The notes under the pieces: generated by a model
What the model was told of the DNA's origin: nothing
Database searches by the model: none
The model's input: the letters and a program-made list of their open reading frames with translations, nothing else
Translations under genes and position numbers: made by a program
Part shown: in pieces, positions 16,054 to 25,219 of the stretch
How positions within the stretch are numbered: position 1 is the first letter of the stretch
How the letters are laid out: each line of letters starts with the position of its first letter
Assembly: GCF_000193495.2 (NCBI RefSeq)
Contig: NZ_AP023410.1
Location: forward strand, 1,922,001 to 1,986,000
DNA length: 64,000 bases
Source: Acetobacter aceti NBRC 14818
GTDB lineage: Bacteria > Pseudomonadota > Alphaproteobacteria > Acetobacterales > Acetobacteraceae
Reading direction: 5' to 3'

Positions 16054-18297
16054 TCACTCTCCTTCCGCGATCAGCGGAGCATCGGCGGGGGCACTGGGAC
16101 CGGATCGCCCTTCCGTGTGGCGGTTCTGCTGCATCCAGAGCGTCCGGTAAATCGTGCAGCGCTCGAGAAGAATCTCATGGGGGGCAATATCAACCACGCG
16201 CCCGCGATCCATGACCAGAATCATGTCACAGTTCACCAGCGAGGACAGACGGTGAGAGACGATCACCATCGTACGCCCCTTGCCGATCCGCTCCAGATTG
16301 GCGTTCACCAGCGCCTCACTCTCGGGATCGAGCGCCGAGGTCGCCTCGTCGAGAATCATCAGCTTCGGATCGCAGATCACGGCGCGGGCGATGGCTAGGC
16401 GCTGACGCTGACCACCGGAAATGTTGGTCGAGCCTTCCTCAATCCAGGTATCATATCCCGCAGGCATACGCTCGATGAACTCTTCCGCGCCAGCAAGGCG
16501 GGCGGCGCGCACGACGTCATCAATGGTCAGACCAGGACGACCTGCCGTGATGTTGTCACGGATCGTGCCCCGGAACAGGAAGTTGTCCTGAAGCACCACG
16601 CCGAACGATCGCCGGAGATGGGTCAGGTTGATTTCACGCAGATCGACGCCATCCAGCTTCAGGTAACCGGTATAGGTCCGGCTGACGCCCTGAAGAAGAC
16701 GGGTGATGGTCGATTTACCAGACCCCGAGCGACCGACCAGTCCCAGCATCGTTCCGGCCGGAATCTCGAAGCTGACATCGTTCAGCGCCTTTGCCGTGGA
16801 ACCCGGATAAACGAAGTTCACATCAATAAAGGACAGCGCCCCCTTGATCCGCGGACGCATGCCGGTGGTCAGGGCCTTGGTCTCTGTCGGCTGGTTCAGC
16901 ACGGTGCCCGCTTCGCCAAGCGAAGCGGTCACCTCGTTCAGGTCATCGAGCAGCTTGGCGAGGTTCGTCAGCGGGGATGCGACACGACCACCGAGCATCA
17001 TGAAGGCGACGAGCGCGCCCGCGCCCACGGAAGCCGCGTCTGTCAGCACCAGATAGGCGCCGACAAGGATCACGCCACGGTTGATGAACATTTCCAGCGG
17101 CATGCTGAGGCTGGTCGGCCAGTTGGACATACGTCCGACATCCAGCTTGGCCTGCACCACGCCGGCCGTGCACTCATCCCACTCTTCCTTGCGGGACGTC
17201 TCAAGGGCGAGGGTCTTGATGGTGCGGATGCCGGCGACGGTTTCATACATCACGCCGGCGCGCTTCATCTCCGCCTTGATGAGCTTGCCGATCTGACGGC
17301 CTACCGGCCCCATGAAGACGACAACCAGCAGGCCGATGAGGCCGGAAGCCGCAATGGTCATCCAGGCCAGCGTCGAGCTCAGATAGAACAGGAACGGCAG
17401 GATGACGACCAGCGTGAACATGTCGAGGAAGGTCGACATGAGACGGCCGGTCATGAAGTCACGGACCTTGTAGATGGCCATGACGCGACCGATGACATTA
17501 CCGGCCTGCTCACGCTCGAAGAACTCAAGGGGCAGCGCCAGCAGACGGTTGAACAGATGCAGCGAGATCCGGGTGTCGATACGTGTCGTCAGGACGAGGG
17601 TCAGCTCGCGCCGGCCGTAGGACAGCAGGACTTCATAGAATGACAGAACCAGCACGATGGCGGTGATCGAGACCAGCGTCGCCATGGAGCGGTTGTTCAC
17701 CACGCGGTCAATGACCTGCATGACGATGAGCGGCGGGAATATCTGCAGGATGCTGAGCGTCATCGAGGCGATGGCGATATCACGCAGCGACTTCTTCTCG
17801 CGCAGCACCATCTTGGCGAGCCACGCCGCATTGATCGGCGCATCGGCTTCCGACTGGTCCTTCCGGCGCTTGATCAGAAGGATGTCGCCGGTCCAGACCT
17901 GATTGAGCCGCATCTCGTCGACCGGCACGGGTGCAACGCCCTCCCCGGCCATCGGGTCACGCAGCCAGACGATTCCGCGGGCGGCATCGGCATTCACCAT
18001 CAGGGCCGCGGAGCCGTCACGGAACATCAGGACGATCGGTGGCGAGTTGCTCATCTTGACGAGATATCGCCACTTGATGTTCATCCCCTTCGCCACGGCG
18101 CCCTGATCGGTCAGCCAGCGGACCAGCGTTGCCGGAGACGGGCTGCTTTCACCCGGTTCACCGGCAAAATCCCGCATATCCAGTTCAAGACCGTGAAAGC
18201 GGGCTGCGGCGATGGTGGCTTGCAACCGGATAATGGAAGGCGCCGGTCTGTTGGTCTGGGGATTGGGTGTGCCGTTCGCGTTATCGACTGAAGCCAC
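16054..18297 (-). CDS. Type I secretion ABC transporter with C39-like (non-peptidase) domain
   Basis: Exporter of 747 residues. The N-terminal 150 residues resemble a C39 peptidase fold (LVRWLTDQGAVAKGMNIKW, GIVWLRDPMAG), but the catalytic Cys and His are missing, so this is a C39-like domain of the HlyB kind that binds rather than cleaves its substrate. Six membrane helices follow (about 160-440), with the ABC_membrane motif LPLEFFEREQAGNVIGRV. The ATPase has Walker A GLVGRSGSGKST, Q-loop VVLQDNFLFRG, signature NISGGQRQRLAIARA, Walker B LMILDEATSALD and the H-loop VSHRLSS. It is the first gene of the cluster and lies just upstream of its HlyD partner. The substrate, probably an RTX-like protein, is not encoded in the window. 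Confidence 0.94.
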   Translation of the reverse strand: MASVDNANGTPNPQTNRPAPSIIRLQATIAAARFHGLELDMRDFAGEPGESSPSPATLVRWLTDQGAVAKGMNIKWRYLVKMSNSPPIVLMFRDGSAALMVNADAARGIVWLRDPMAGEGVAPVPVDEMRLNQVWTGDILLIKRRKDQSEADAPINAAWLAKMVLREKKSLRDIAIASMTLSILQIFPPLIVMQVIDRVVNNRSMATLVSITAIVLVLSFYEVLLSYGRRELTLVLTTRIDTRISLHLFNRLLALPLEFFEREQAGNVIGRVMAIYKVRDFMTGRLMSTFLDMFTLVVILPFLFYLSSTLAWMTIAASGLIGLLVVVFMGPVGRQIGKLIKAEMKRAGVMYETVAGIRTIKTLALETSRKEEWDECTAGVVQAKLDVGRMSNWPTSLSMPLEMFINRGVILVGAYLVLTDAASVGAGALVAFMMLGGRVASPLTNLAKLLDDLNEVTASLGEAGTVLNQPTETKALTTGMRPRIKGALSFIDVNFVYPGSTAKALNDVSFEIPAGTMLGLVGRSGSGKSTITRLLQGVSRTYTGYLKLDGVDLREINLTHLRRSFGVVLQDNFLFRGTIRDNITAGRPGLTIDDVVRAARLAGAEEFIERMPAGYDTWIEEGSTNISGGQRQRLAIARAVICDPKLMILDEATSALDPESEALVNANLERIGKGRTMVIVSHRLSSLVNCDMILVMDRGRVVDIAPHEILLERCTIYRTLWMQQNRHTEGRSGPSAPADAPLIAEGE

Positions 18298-18501
18298 AGA
18301 TCGTCCTCTATAAAACGTGCCCGCGTTTCACTGTGCAGGAAACGCTGAACGGCCTCTACCACACAAAACGTGTGACCGCTGCCCTCGATATGCCGTGCGG
18401 ATGTTGTCCTGTCTCCCGGAAATTTTGCTTCCGGAAATTAAATAGCATTGTTCCACTAAAGTCATTGAAGTCGTGTTACCGCATGAAAGAATGATTTTTG
18501 G

Positions 18502-18948
18502 TTACCGTTCCGCCTCAGGACTGAACATGTTTGCCAGAAACGGGCTGGCTTTCAGTTCTTCGGCGACGGCCTGCCGCTGATCGGGGGAGACAACGAGAGC
18601 AATGTGGCGAAAGAATGTACAATGCCCTCGTGCACGTTCCTGAATGAGGGACAACAGTCGGTCAACCAGCACCGGCCGCCCCACGCAACAGACGCATGAG
18701 CTGTCATGACGCTGCGTTTCCCCCGATGCAGTCCCTCGCCCCGCTACATCGGCCATCACTGGAGAAAAAGCCGTTTTTTTGACCGGTGCTCCGAAAACCG
18801 GAAGAGGTCCGGAAGCAAGCCGCTCAATCTGCGCCCAGCCGTCTTCAGACAGTTTCTCTCCCGTCGTATCGAGAAGAAAAGCCGTGCGACGGCGCTCCGC
18901 TGTCCACAACGCAGATTCGGCAGGACTGGTGATGGTCAGGGGAATCAA
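18502..18948 (-). CDS. Short CxCC protein resembling a COG0523 (CobW-like) metallochaperone without its P-loop
   Basis: A 148-residue protein, not firmly recognised. The C-terminal half, SSCVCCVGRPVLVDRLLSL then RGHCTFFRHIALVVSPD and LKASPFLANMF, runs parallel to the CxCC segment of COG0523/CobW GTPases, where a C-x-C-C metal site is followed by a helix and a strand. The N-terminus begins IPLTITSPAE where those GTPases have IPVT and then GxxGxGKT; the P-loop is absent and the intervening part is shortened. It would therefore not hydrolyse GTP but could bind a metal through CVCC and perhaps other Cys/His. It is divergent from metH, the cobalamin-dependent methionine synthase, 245 bp away. The reading frame is open and protein-like, so it is likely a real gene rather than a pseudogene. 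Confidence 0.6.
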   Translation of the reverse strand: MIPLTITSPAESALWTAERRRTAFLLDTTGEKLSEDGWAQIERLASGPLPVFGAPVKKTAFSPVMADVAGRGTASGETQRHDSSCVCCVGRPVLVDRLLSLIQERARGHCTFFRHIALVVSPDQRQAVAEELKASPFLANMFSPEAER

Positions 18949-19037
18949 GAGCGGATCATTCTGTCATAAGATAAAACAGTCGTTCAAAATGTAGGGTATT
19001 CCGCTCTCCGTTACAAATGCTCTCCGATTTCGATGCA

Positions 19038-19120
19038 GACAGGACAATGTCCTGTCCGATTTTTGTCACAGGCGGAAGCGGTCTGTCCCACCGGATGGTC
19101 GTTTCTCTGGACAGGACAGG
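19038..19120 (+). promoter_or_regulatory. metH leader with competing hairpins
   Basis: Perfect 8-bp hairpin GACAGGAC / GTCCTGTC (19038-19045 with 19049-19056, loop aat) followed three bases later by five T (19060-19064), resembling a weak terminator. A second GACAGGAC-type sequence (GGACAGGAC at 19109-19117) can pair either with 19049-19056 or with CTGTCC at 19083-19088. It is 75-155 bp before the metH start. The function is inferred from pairing only. Confidence 0.35.
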
Positions 19121-19193
19121 CCCCCTCTGGAATAACCGCCGTCCTCTCCCGTATCACGCGGGTTACTTTCCCCGAATATCCGGTAGTCCATAC

Positions 19194-22100
19194 ATGACCT
19201 CCTCAAGCTCTTCCCGTCCCCCGCTGCTCGAAGCCCTGCAGGAACAGGTGTTGCTGTGTGACGGCGGCATGGGATCGCGCGTGCAGGCGCTCGACCTCGA
19301 AACCGAGCGGGACTACTGGGGGCAGGAGAACTGCACCGAGATTCTCAACCTCTCCCGTCCGGAACTGGTGCGCGAAATCCATCGCGGCTACTTCGAGGCC
19401 GGGGCGGACATGGTGGAGACCAACAGCTTTGGCGGCTCGCCCATCACGCTGTCGGAGTTCGATCTTCAGGACCGCGCCCGCGAGATCAACCGTATTGCCG
19501 GCACGCTGGCCCGCGAGGCCGCCGACCAGTTCGATGACGGGCGTCATCGCTATGTGCTCGGCTCCATCGGCCCCGGCACCAAGCTGCCGTCACTCGGCAA
19601 CATTGATTACGACACGCTGGAAGCCGGTCTCGCCGAGCAGGGGCGCGGGCTGATCGAAGGTGGTGTCGACGCCTTCCTGATCGAGACCTGCCAGGACACG
19701 CTCCAGATCAAGGCGGCCGTCAACGGCATGAAGATCGCCCGCGCCGAAATGGGCGTGAACACGCCGATCTTCGTGCAGGTCACGGTCGAGACCACCGGCA
19801 CGCTGCTGGTCGGTCCGGACATTGCCGCCGCCGCGACGGTGGTGGAAAGCCTCGACGTGGATCTGATCGGCCTGAACTGCGCCACAGGTCCGCAGGAGAT
19901 GGCCGAGCATGTCCGCTGGCTGGCCGAGAACTGGCCGCGCCTGATTTCCGTGCTACCGAACGCTGGCCTGCCGGAACTGGTCAACGGCCAGACGCATTAT
20001 CCGCTCAGCCCGGAAGAGATGGCGCTGTGGATGGAGCGCTTCATCATTGAAGACGGACTGAACATGATCGGCGGGTGCTGTGGCACATCCACGCCGCATA
20101 TCGCTGCCCTCGACGCCATGCTGCGGAGCCGCGCGCCGTCCGGAAAGCATCGCCCGGCGCCGACGAAGCGCAATCCGACATGGGTACCGTCTGTCGCCAG
20201 CCTCTACAGCCAGACGCCGCTGCGTCAGGAAAACGCCTATTTCTCCATCGGCGAGCGCTGCAACGCCAACGGGTCGAAGAAGTGGCGCGAGCTTCAGGAA
20301 GCGCATGACTGGGATGGCTGCGTCGCCGTCGGGCGTGAGCAGGTAGCGGAAGGCTCCAACTCGCTGGACGTCTGCACGGCTTTCGTCGGACGTGACGAGA
20401 AGGCGGAGATGGACGAGGTCATCCGCCGCTTCACCTCTTCGGTGAACGCGCCGCTGGTGATCGACTCCACGGAAACGCCGGTCATCGAATCGGCGCTGAA
20501 GCTGCATGGCGGCAAGCCTATCATCAACTCGATCAATTTCGAGGATGGCGAGGCGATCGCCCACGACCGCATGAAGCTGGCCCGCAAGTTCGGTGCGGCG
20601 GTGGTGGCACTGACCATCGACGAGGTCGGTATGGCGAAAACGGCGGAGGACAAGCTCCGCATCGCCACGCGGCTGGTGGAGTTTGCGTGTGACCAGTACG
20701 GCCTGCCGCAGTCGGACCTGCTGATCGACCCGCTGACCTTCACCATCGCGACCGGCGTGGAAGATGACCGCAAGCTGGGTCAGTGGACGCTGGAAGGCAT
20801 CCGCATGATCCGGGAGAAGTTTCCGGACATTCAGATCATCCTTGGTCTGTCGAACATCTCCTTCGGTCTGAACCCGGCGGCGCGCGCGGTGCTGAACTCA
20901 GTGTTCCTCGACCATGCCGTGAAGGCGGGCATGACGGGCGCGATCGTGCATGTGTCCAAGATCCGGCCGCTGCACCTGATTCCCGCCGAGGAAGTGAAGG
21001 TCGCGGAAGACCTGATCTTCGACCGTCGCTCGGAGGACTACGATCCGCTCCAGAAGTTCCTGTCGCTCTTCGAAGGGCGGAAGGCGGCGGATGTCGCCAA
21101 GAAGGCGAAGGCCGAGACCGCGCCGGAGCGTCTGAAGGACCGCATTGTCGATGGTGACCGCAAGGGGCTTGAGGCCGACCTTGAGGAAGCCATGAAGGAG
21201 ATGCCGCCGATCGACATCATCAACAACGTGCTGCTGGATGGCATGAAGGTGGTGGGCGAACTGTTCGGCTCCGGCAAGATGCAGCTTCCGTTCGTGCTTC
21301 AGTCCGCCGAGACGATGAAGGCGGCGGTCGCGTGGCTTGAGCCGCATATGGAACGTGTCGAAGGACAGGCGCGTGGCACGATCGTGCTGGCGACCGTGAA
21401 GGGCGATGTGCACGATATTGGCAAGAATCTCGTGGACATCATCCTGACCAACAACGGCTACCGGGTGGTCAATCTCGGCATCAAGGTGCCGGTGGCGGAC
21501 ATGATCGAATCCGCCCGCGCCGAGAAGGCCGATGCGATCGGCATGTCAGGTCTGCTGGTGAAGTCCACAGTCATTATGCGCGAGAATCTTCAGGAGATCG
21601 ACCGGCAGGGGATTGATCTCCCGGTCATTCTCGGGGGCGCGGCGCTGACCCGCAACTATGTCGAGGACGACTGCGCCGCCGCCTATGGCACGCATGGTCG
21701 TGTGGCCTATGCCCGCGATGCGTTCGACGGGCTCTCGCTGATGGATGTGGTCGCACAGGGCAAGTTCGATGATTACGCTGCCGCCATCGCCAAGCGGCGT
21801 GAAGGCAAGGCGAAGCGCGCTACGCCGCGCACTCCGGAAGCCGCTGAGGAGCGCGGGTTCAGGCCGGTGGATGTGGCCGCCGCGCAGGCGCGTCGTCATC
21901 GGATCACAAAGGATGAGCCGGTCATCAAGCCACCGTTCTGGGGACCACGCGTGGTCGAGGCCGAGACCAACGCCGTGCTGCCGTTCCTGAATGAGCGTTC
22001 ACTCTATCAGTTCCAGTGGGGCTTCAAGAAGCAGGGCCGCACGCTGGAGGATTTCCTCACATGGGCGCGTCAGGAACTGCGTCCCGTGCTCCGCCGGATG

Positions 22101-22709
22101 CTGACGCTGTGCGAAGCGGAGGACATTCTCAAGCCGCGTGCTGCTTACGGTTACTGGAAGGCGGCCGGACAGGGGAACGACCTGATCCTGTTCGCAGAAG
22201 ACGGGCAGACCGAAGTGGCCCGCTTCACCATGCCACGCCAGCCGCGTGAGGATGGTGAGTGCATCGCCGATTTCGTGCGTGATGTGGATGACGCCGAACG
22301 TGACGTGATCGGGTTGCAGGTGGTGACGGTCGGGCAGAAAGCCTCCGACATGGCCCGCGAGTGGTTCGAGGAAAACCGTTATCAGGACTACCTCTATCTG
22401 CACGGCCTGTCTGTCGAGGTGGCCGAGGCGATGGCGGAATACACGCACAAGCGTATCCGCGCCGAACTCGGCTTCTCTGGTGAGGATGACCGCGATATGG
22501 ACAAGCTTCTGTCGCAGGGCTATCGCGGCTCGCGCTATTCGTTCGGCTATCCTGCCTGCCCGCGTCTGGAAGATCAGGAACCGATCCTGAAGCTGCTGGA
22601 TGCGGAGAAGATCGGTGTGTCGCTGTCGGACGGCTATCAGCTGCACCCGGAGCAATCGACTTCGGCGCTGGTGATTCTGAATCCGCGGGCGAAATACTTC
22701 ACGGTGTGA
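19194..22709 (+). CDS. metH: Cobalamin-dependent methionine synthase
   Basis: Transfers the methyl group of 5-methyltetrahydrofolate to homocysteine through methylcobalamin. Full length at 1171 residues. The homocysteine domain has LLCDGGMGSRVQ and zinc ligands including GGCCGTSTPHI. The pterin-binding domain has IGERCNANGSKKW and INSINFEDGE. The cobalamin domain has the cap helices (LPFVLQSAETMKAAVAWLEP) and the cobalt-ligand motif DVHDIGKNLVDII, then SGLLVKS. The reactivation domain ends with GSRYSFGYPACPRLEDQ and GVSLSDGYQLHPEQSTSALV. I chose ATG 19194 because homology begins just after it; no good ribosome-binding site is seen. The frame stays open back to 19017, but those residues do not look protein-like. 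It is monocistronic and divergent from the CxCC gene. Confidence 0.96.
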   Translation: MTSSSSSRPPLLEALQEQVLLCDGGMGSRVQALDLETERDYWGQENCTEILNLSRPELVREIHRGYFEAGADMVETNSFGGSPITLSEFDLQDRAREINRIAGTLAREAADQFDDGRHRYVLGSIGPGTKLPSLGNIDYDTLEAGLAEQGRGLIEGGVDAFLIETCQDTLQIKAAVNGMKIARAEMGVNTPIFVQVTVETTGTLLVGPDIAAAATVVESLDVDLIGLNCATGPQEMAEHVRWLAENWPRLISVLPNAGLPELVNGQTHYPLSPEEMALWMERFIIEDGLNMIGGCCGTSTPHIAALDAMLRSRAPSGKHRPAPTKRNPTWVPSVASLYSQTPLRQENAYFSIGERCNANGSKKWRELQEAHDWDGCVAVGREQVAEGSNSLDVCTAFVGRDEKAEMDEVIRRFTSSVNAPLVIDSTETPVIESALKLHGGKPIINSINFEDGEAIAHDRMKLARKFGAAVVALTIDEVGMAKTAEDKLRIATRLVEFACDQYGLPQSDLLIDPLTFTIATGVEDDRKLGQWTLEGIRMIREKFPDIQIILGLSNISFGLNPAARAVLNSVFLDHAVKAGMTGAIVHVSKIRPLHLIPAEEVKVAEDLIFDRRSEDYDPLQKFLSLFEGRKAADVAKKAKAETAPERLKDRIVDGDRKGLEADLEEAMKEMPPIDIINNVLLDGMKVVGELFGSGKMQLPFVLQSAETMKAAVAWLEPHMERVEGQARGTIVLATVKGDVHDIGKNLVDIILTNNGYRVVNLGIKVPVADMIESARAEKADAIGMSGLLVKSTVIMRENLQEIDRQGIDLPVILGGAALTRNYVEDDCAAAYGTHGRVAYARDAFDGLSLMDVVAQGKFDDYAAAIAKRREGKAKRATPRTPEAAEERGFRPVDVAAAQARRHRITKDEPVIKPPFWGPRVVEAETNAVLPFLNERSLYQFQWGFKKQGRTLEDFLTWARQELRPVLRRMLTLCEAEDILKPRAAYGYWKAAGQGNDLILFAEDGQTEVARFTMPRQPREDGECIADFVRDVDDAERDVIGLQVVTVGQKASDMAREWFEENRYQDYLYLHGLSVEVAEAMAEYTHKRIRAELGFSGEDDRDMDKLLSQGYRGSRYSFGYPACPRLEDQEPILKLLDAEKIGVSLSDGYQLHPEQSTSALVILNPRAKYFTV

Positions 22710-22751
22710 GTGTTTCGTCCAGCTTTTTCCTGAAAGCCGCGGATAAATAGT

Positions 22752-22800
22752 AAAAGTTTTTGGGCGTCGCCTTTTTGAAAAAAGTTTCATCAAAAAGTTT
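22752..22800. repeat. AAAAGTTT-containing intergenic element downstream of metH
   Basis: Three direct copies of AAAAGTTT (22752-22759, 22780-22787, 22793-22800) with runs of T and A around ggcgtcgcc. The arms can fold on themselves and may end metH transcription. Acetic acid bacterial genomes often carry similar A/T-rich intergenic repeats, but only one copy is in this window, so membership in a dispersed family is inference. Confidence 0.3.
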
Positions 22801-22912
22801 CTGATATTTTTCCCAATGTTTTACGCATGGTCTTTCAATAAACGGCCATGCGGAACAGCCCTGTCATCAGAACATCATCGAACTGTCACTCCGCGTCACA
22901 AACGATGGATTT

Positions 22913-22969
22913 AAACCCGCTTCCGGAAATCACCTTTAACTATCAAGGTGATGAAATCGCTGCGGGTTT
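22913..22969 (+). promoter_or_regulatory. Nested dyads directly before the multicopper oxidase start
   Basis: An outer perfect 8-bp inverted repeat AAACCCGC / GCGGGTTT (22913-22920 with 22962-22969) encloses an inner perfect 8-bp one, ATCACCTT / AAGGTGAT (22929-22936 with 22945-22952). The outer 3' arm ends 3 bases before the ATG at 22973 and contains GGG, the only Shine-Dalgarno-like bases. As RNA it would hide the start region. As DNA, the inner CACCTT-N8-AAGGTG could be a MerR-type operator. Confidence 0.5.
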
Positions 22970-22972
22970 CTC

Positions 22973-25204
22973 ATGTCGTTGCAAAAACTCTACTGTGCAG
23001 GGGTGCTGACCGGTTCCGTCCTCCTCTGTTTCCCGTCTGCGTCCATTCACGCGCAGACCATGTTTCCTGAAGTAAAAGACCGGGATTTTCCTGCTTTCAA
23101 CCACGCTTTCAAGGAACCATCACATCCGGGTTTCTGGTCATCGCATCTGCGGGAAATACAGTCGACCTGCGGAGCCAACACGGTCAGGCGTTCCGGCACG
23201 ACAGTCACGGCTGATCTGACACTGGCCTATTCGCACAATCACATCTGGAATCCACAGGAAAATGAAAACGATCTGGTGAGGTTGCGCTCCTATAACGGCT
23301 GCCTCGCCGCACCGACAATCGTGGTTTCCCCCGGCGATGAACTAAAGATCAATCTTCAGAACAATCTTCCTGTTGATCCAGCCTCAGACTGCCCAAAAAC
23401 GCTGAACACTCCAGCATGTTTCAACCGACAGAACCTGCATCTTCACGGCATGCACGTCTCACCGGAAGGTCATGCGGACAATGTCATGCATACCGTGATG
23501 CCCGCTGGTGGCACATGGGATTATCGTTACGCGATCCCTGCGACACATGCAGCCGGCACATTCTGGTATCACGCGCATCAACACGGCGCGACGTCGATCG
23601 GTGTGGCGAGCGGTGAAGAAGGCGCGCTGATTGTTCGCGGACGCCGCCGTTATGGTGATCGCGCCCGAAATGACGATGTCGTGGACATCGACACGATCCT
23701 TCATGATCGTTCCGGAACACCGATTGCCGAACGTATCATGCTGTTCGAGCAGATTCCGTATGGCTGCTTTAGTGATGCAACACACAGCACCCTGCTTCAG
23801 GACAGCACGACAGGAAGCTGGACCTGTCCGAAAGGCACAGAAGGCGGTGTCGAGAACTTCCGCAACCAGTTCATCAGTAGTCGTAAAAATGCAGATGGTA
23901 CCAGTCGGGATGCGTGGATGCTCTCCGGACGCTACACTCTTGTAAACGGCGAGACGCAGCCTGTCCTGCATGTCAGAGCAGGCGAGGTCGAACGGTGGCG
24001 GATGATTGCCGGTGGCGTGCATGACACGCTTAACATCCAGATCGTGAAAGCACTTTCTGGAGACAGCGAGAAACATCTGCGGCTTCCCCGTTATGCCCGA
24101 CAGTCCAGTTCAGAAATGACCTGCGACGGAGAAACCGTGGGACAGTATGAAATCGCTGCTGACGGTCTGACCCGTCAGAATATCTCTCGCAAGGACATCA
24201 ATTATCTTTATCCCGGTCAGCGCAGCGATGCGCTGGTGACTTTCCGCCAGCCCGGCCTTTACTGCGTCATCGATCAAGGCGGCGACACTTTGAACACGGT
24301 CATCCCTCGCAGATCTCGCCCGCAGGGCAAATCTCCATCCGTGATTGCCGCGGTATCTGTTGAGGATAACGACACGCCCCATGTGGAGCAGCAGAGCGAG
24401 ACAACGCAGATTCGCCGCCTGCTTCAGGAAGGATCAGAAGGACTGCCTGTTTTTGTGCGGGCTCGCCTCGCCCGTTTCGATCTGTCCGATTTCGCCTATT
24501 TTCCGGAAGGCATGATGCCGGGGCAGGATCTTTCCGACCTTTCCATAACCCACCATCCCACGGCCTTCTTTGGCTCCCTGACGATGCCGCTGGTCTCCGG
24601 CGCCGTGCTGCCGCCGGGTCAGGCCATGCCGGACACAAGCATCAACGGCATGATCGGCCTTGTCCAGAATGAACTGGTGACGGTCGATGGCACCAGCGCG
24701 TTACCATTCAGCATGGACCCAACCCATATTTACCATGTGCATCTTGGGGACGTGGATGAATGGCGGATCGGCGCTCGCACCATGGGAACTGGCACCGCCG
24801 CCGGGCAGCACGTCTTCCACATCCACGTCAATCCGGTGGAGATCATGGATATCATCGACGACAATACCGATGAATCGATCTTCATGTCGGGTGGGCGTTG
24901 CAAGCTGAAATATCGCCTGAAGAATGACAGCGACGCAGATGACGCGGATTACAGTCCGGAATTCTGTGATCAGTATCACGTCTTTCGGGATTCACTCTTT
25001 GTGAAACCCGGTTTCACAACAGTCGTGCGCACGCGCTACGAGGATTTTACCGGTGACGCCATGCTGCATTGCCACATTCTTGATCATGAGGATCAGGGCA
25101 TGATGACTTATGTGTCGATTGATGGGGATCAGCAGAACCAGATGAGTTCCATGTCTGGAGCAGACATGTCCGCCATGGAGCCAGAACACTCCGGAGCAAT
25201 GTAA
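22973..25204 (+). CDS. Periplasmic multicopper oxidase with Met-rich C-terminus
   Basis: Exported multicopper oxidase of 743 residues. The signal peptide is MSLQKLYCAGVLTGSVLLCF onward, with likely cleavage after IHA. All four copper motifs are intact: HLHG in NLHLHGMHVSPEG, WYHAHQHG, HVFHIHVNPVEI, and HCHILDHEDQGMM with the type 1 ligands. The type 2 and trinuclear type 3 sites are therefore complete. The C-terminus (NQMSSMSGADMSAMEP then HSGAM) is rich in Met, as in copper-binding oxidases such as CueO or CopA, though the sequence is longer than CueO. It probably oxidises Cu(I) or a phenolic compound in the periplasm. It is monocistronic with a terminator at 25220-25255. The leader holds the nested dyad described at 22913-22969. 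Confidence 0.92.
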   Translation: MSLQKLYCAGVLTGSVLLCFPSASIHAQTMFPEVKDRDFPAFNHAFKEPSHPGFWSSHLREIQSTCGANTVRRSGTTVTADLTLAYSHNHIWNPQENENDLVRLRSYNGCLAAPTIVVSPGDELKINLQNNLPVDPASDCPKTLNTPACFNRQNLHLHGMHVSPEGHADNVMHTVMPAGGTWDYRYAIPATHAAGTFWYHAHQHGATSIGVASGEEGALIVRGRRRYGDRARNDDVVDIDTILHDRSGTPIAERIMLFEQIPYGCFSDATHSTLLQDSTTGSWTCPKGTEGGVENFRNQFISSRKNADGTSRDAWMLSGRYTLVNGETQPVLHVRAGEVERWRMIAGGVHDTLNIQIVKALSGDSEKHLRLPRYARQSSSEMTCDGETVGQYEIAADGLTRQNISRKDINYLYPGQRSDALVTFRQPGLYCVIDQGGDTLNTVIPRRSRPQGKSPSVIAAVSVEDNDTPHVEQQSETTQIRRLLQEGSEGLPVFVRARLARFDLSDFAYFPEGMMPGQDLSDLSITHHPTAFFGSLTMPLVSGAVLPPGQAMPDTSINGMIGLVQNELVTVDGTSALPFSMDPTHIYHVHLGDVDEWRIGARTMGTGTAAGQHVFHIHVNPVEIMDIIDDNTDESIFMSGGRCKLKYRLKNDSDADDADYSPEFCDQYHVFRDSLFVKPGFTTVVRTRYEDFTGDAMLHCHILDHEDQGMMTYVSIDGDQQNQMSSMSGADMSAMEPEHSGAM

Positions 25205-25219
25205 GAACGCCTCGAATCA

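Noticed and set aside
16618..17643. A 341-codon plus-strand open frame opposite the ABC transporter
   Set aside because: It lies inside a gene with intact Walker and signature motifs and shows no recognisable domain.
18949..19194. SAH, SAM or cobalamin riboswitch before metH
   Set aside because: I searched for the SAH core (GAGGAGCGCTGC-like) and the B12 box (GCCACTG); neither is present. Only the hairpin pair described in the findings is left.
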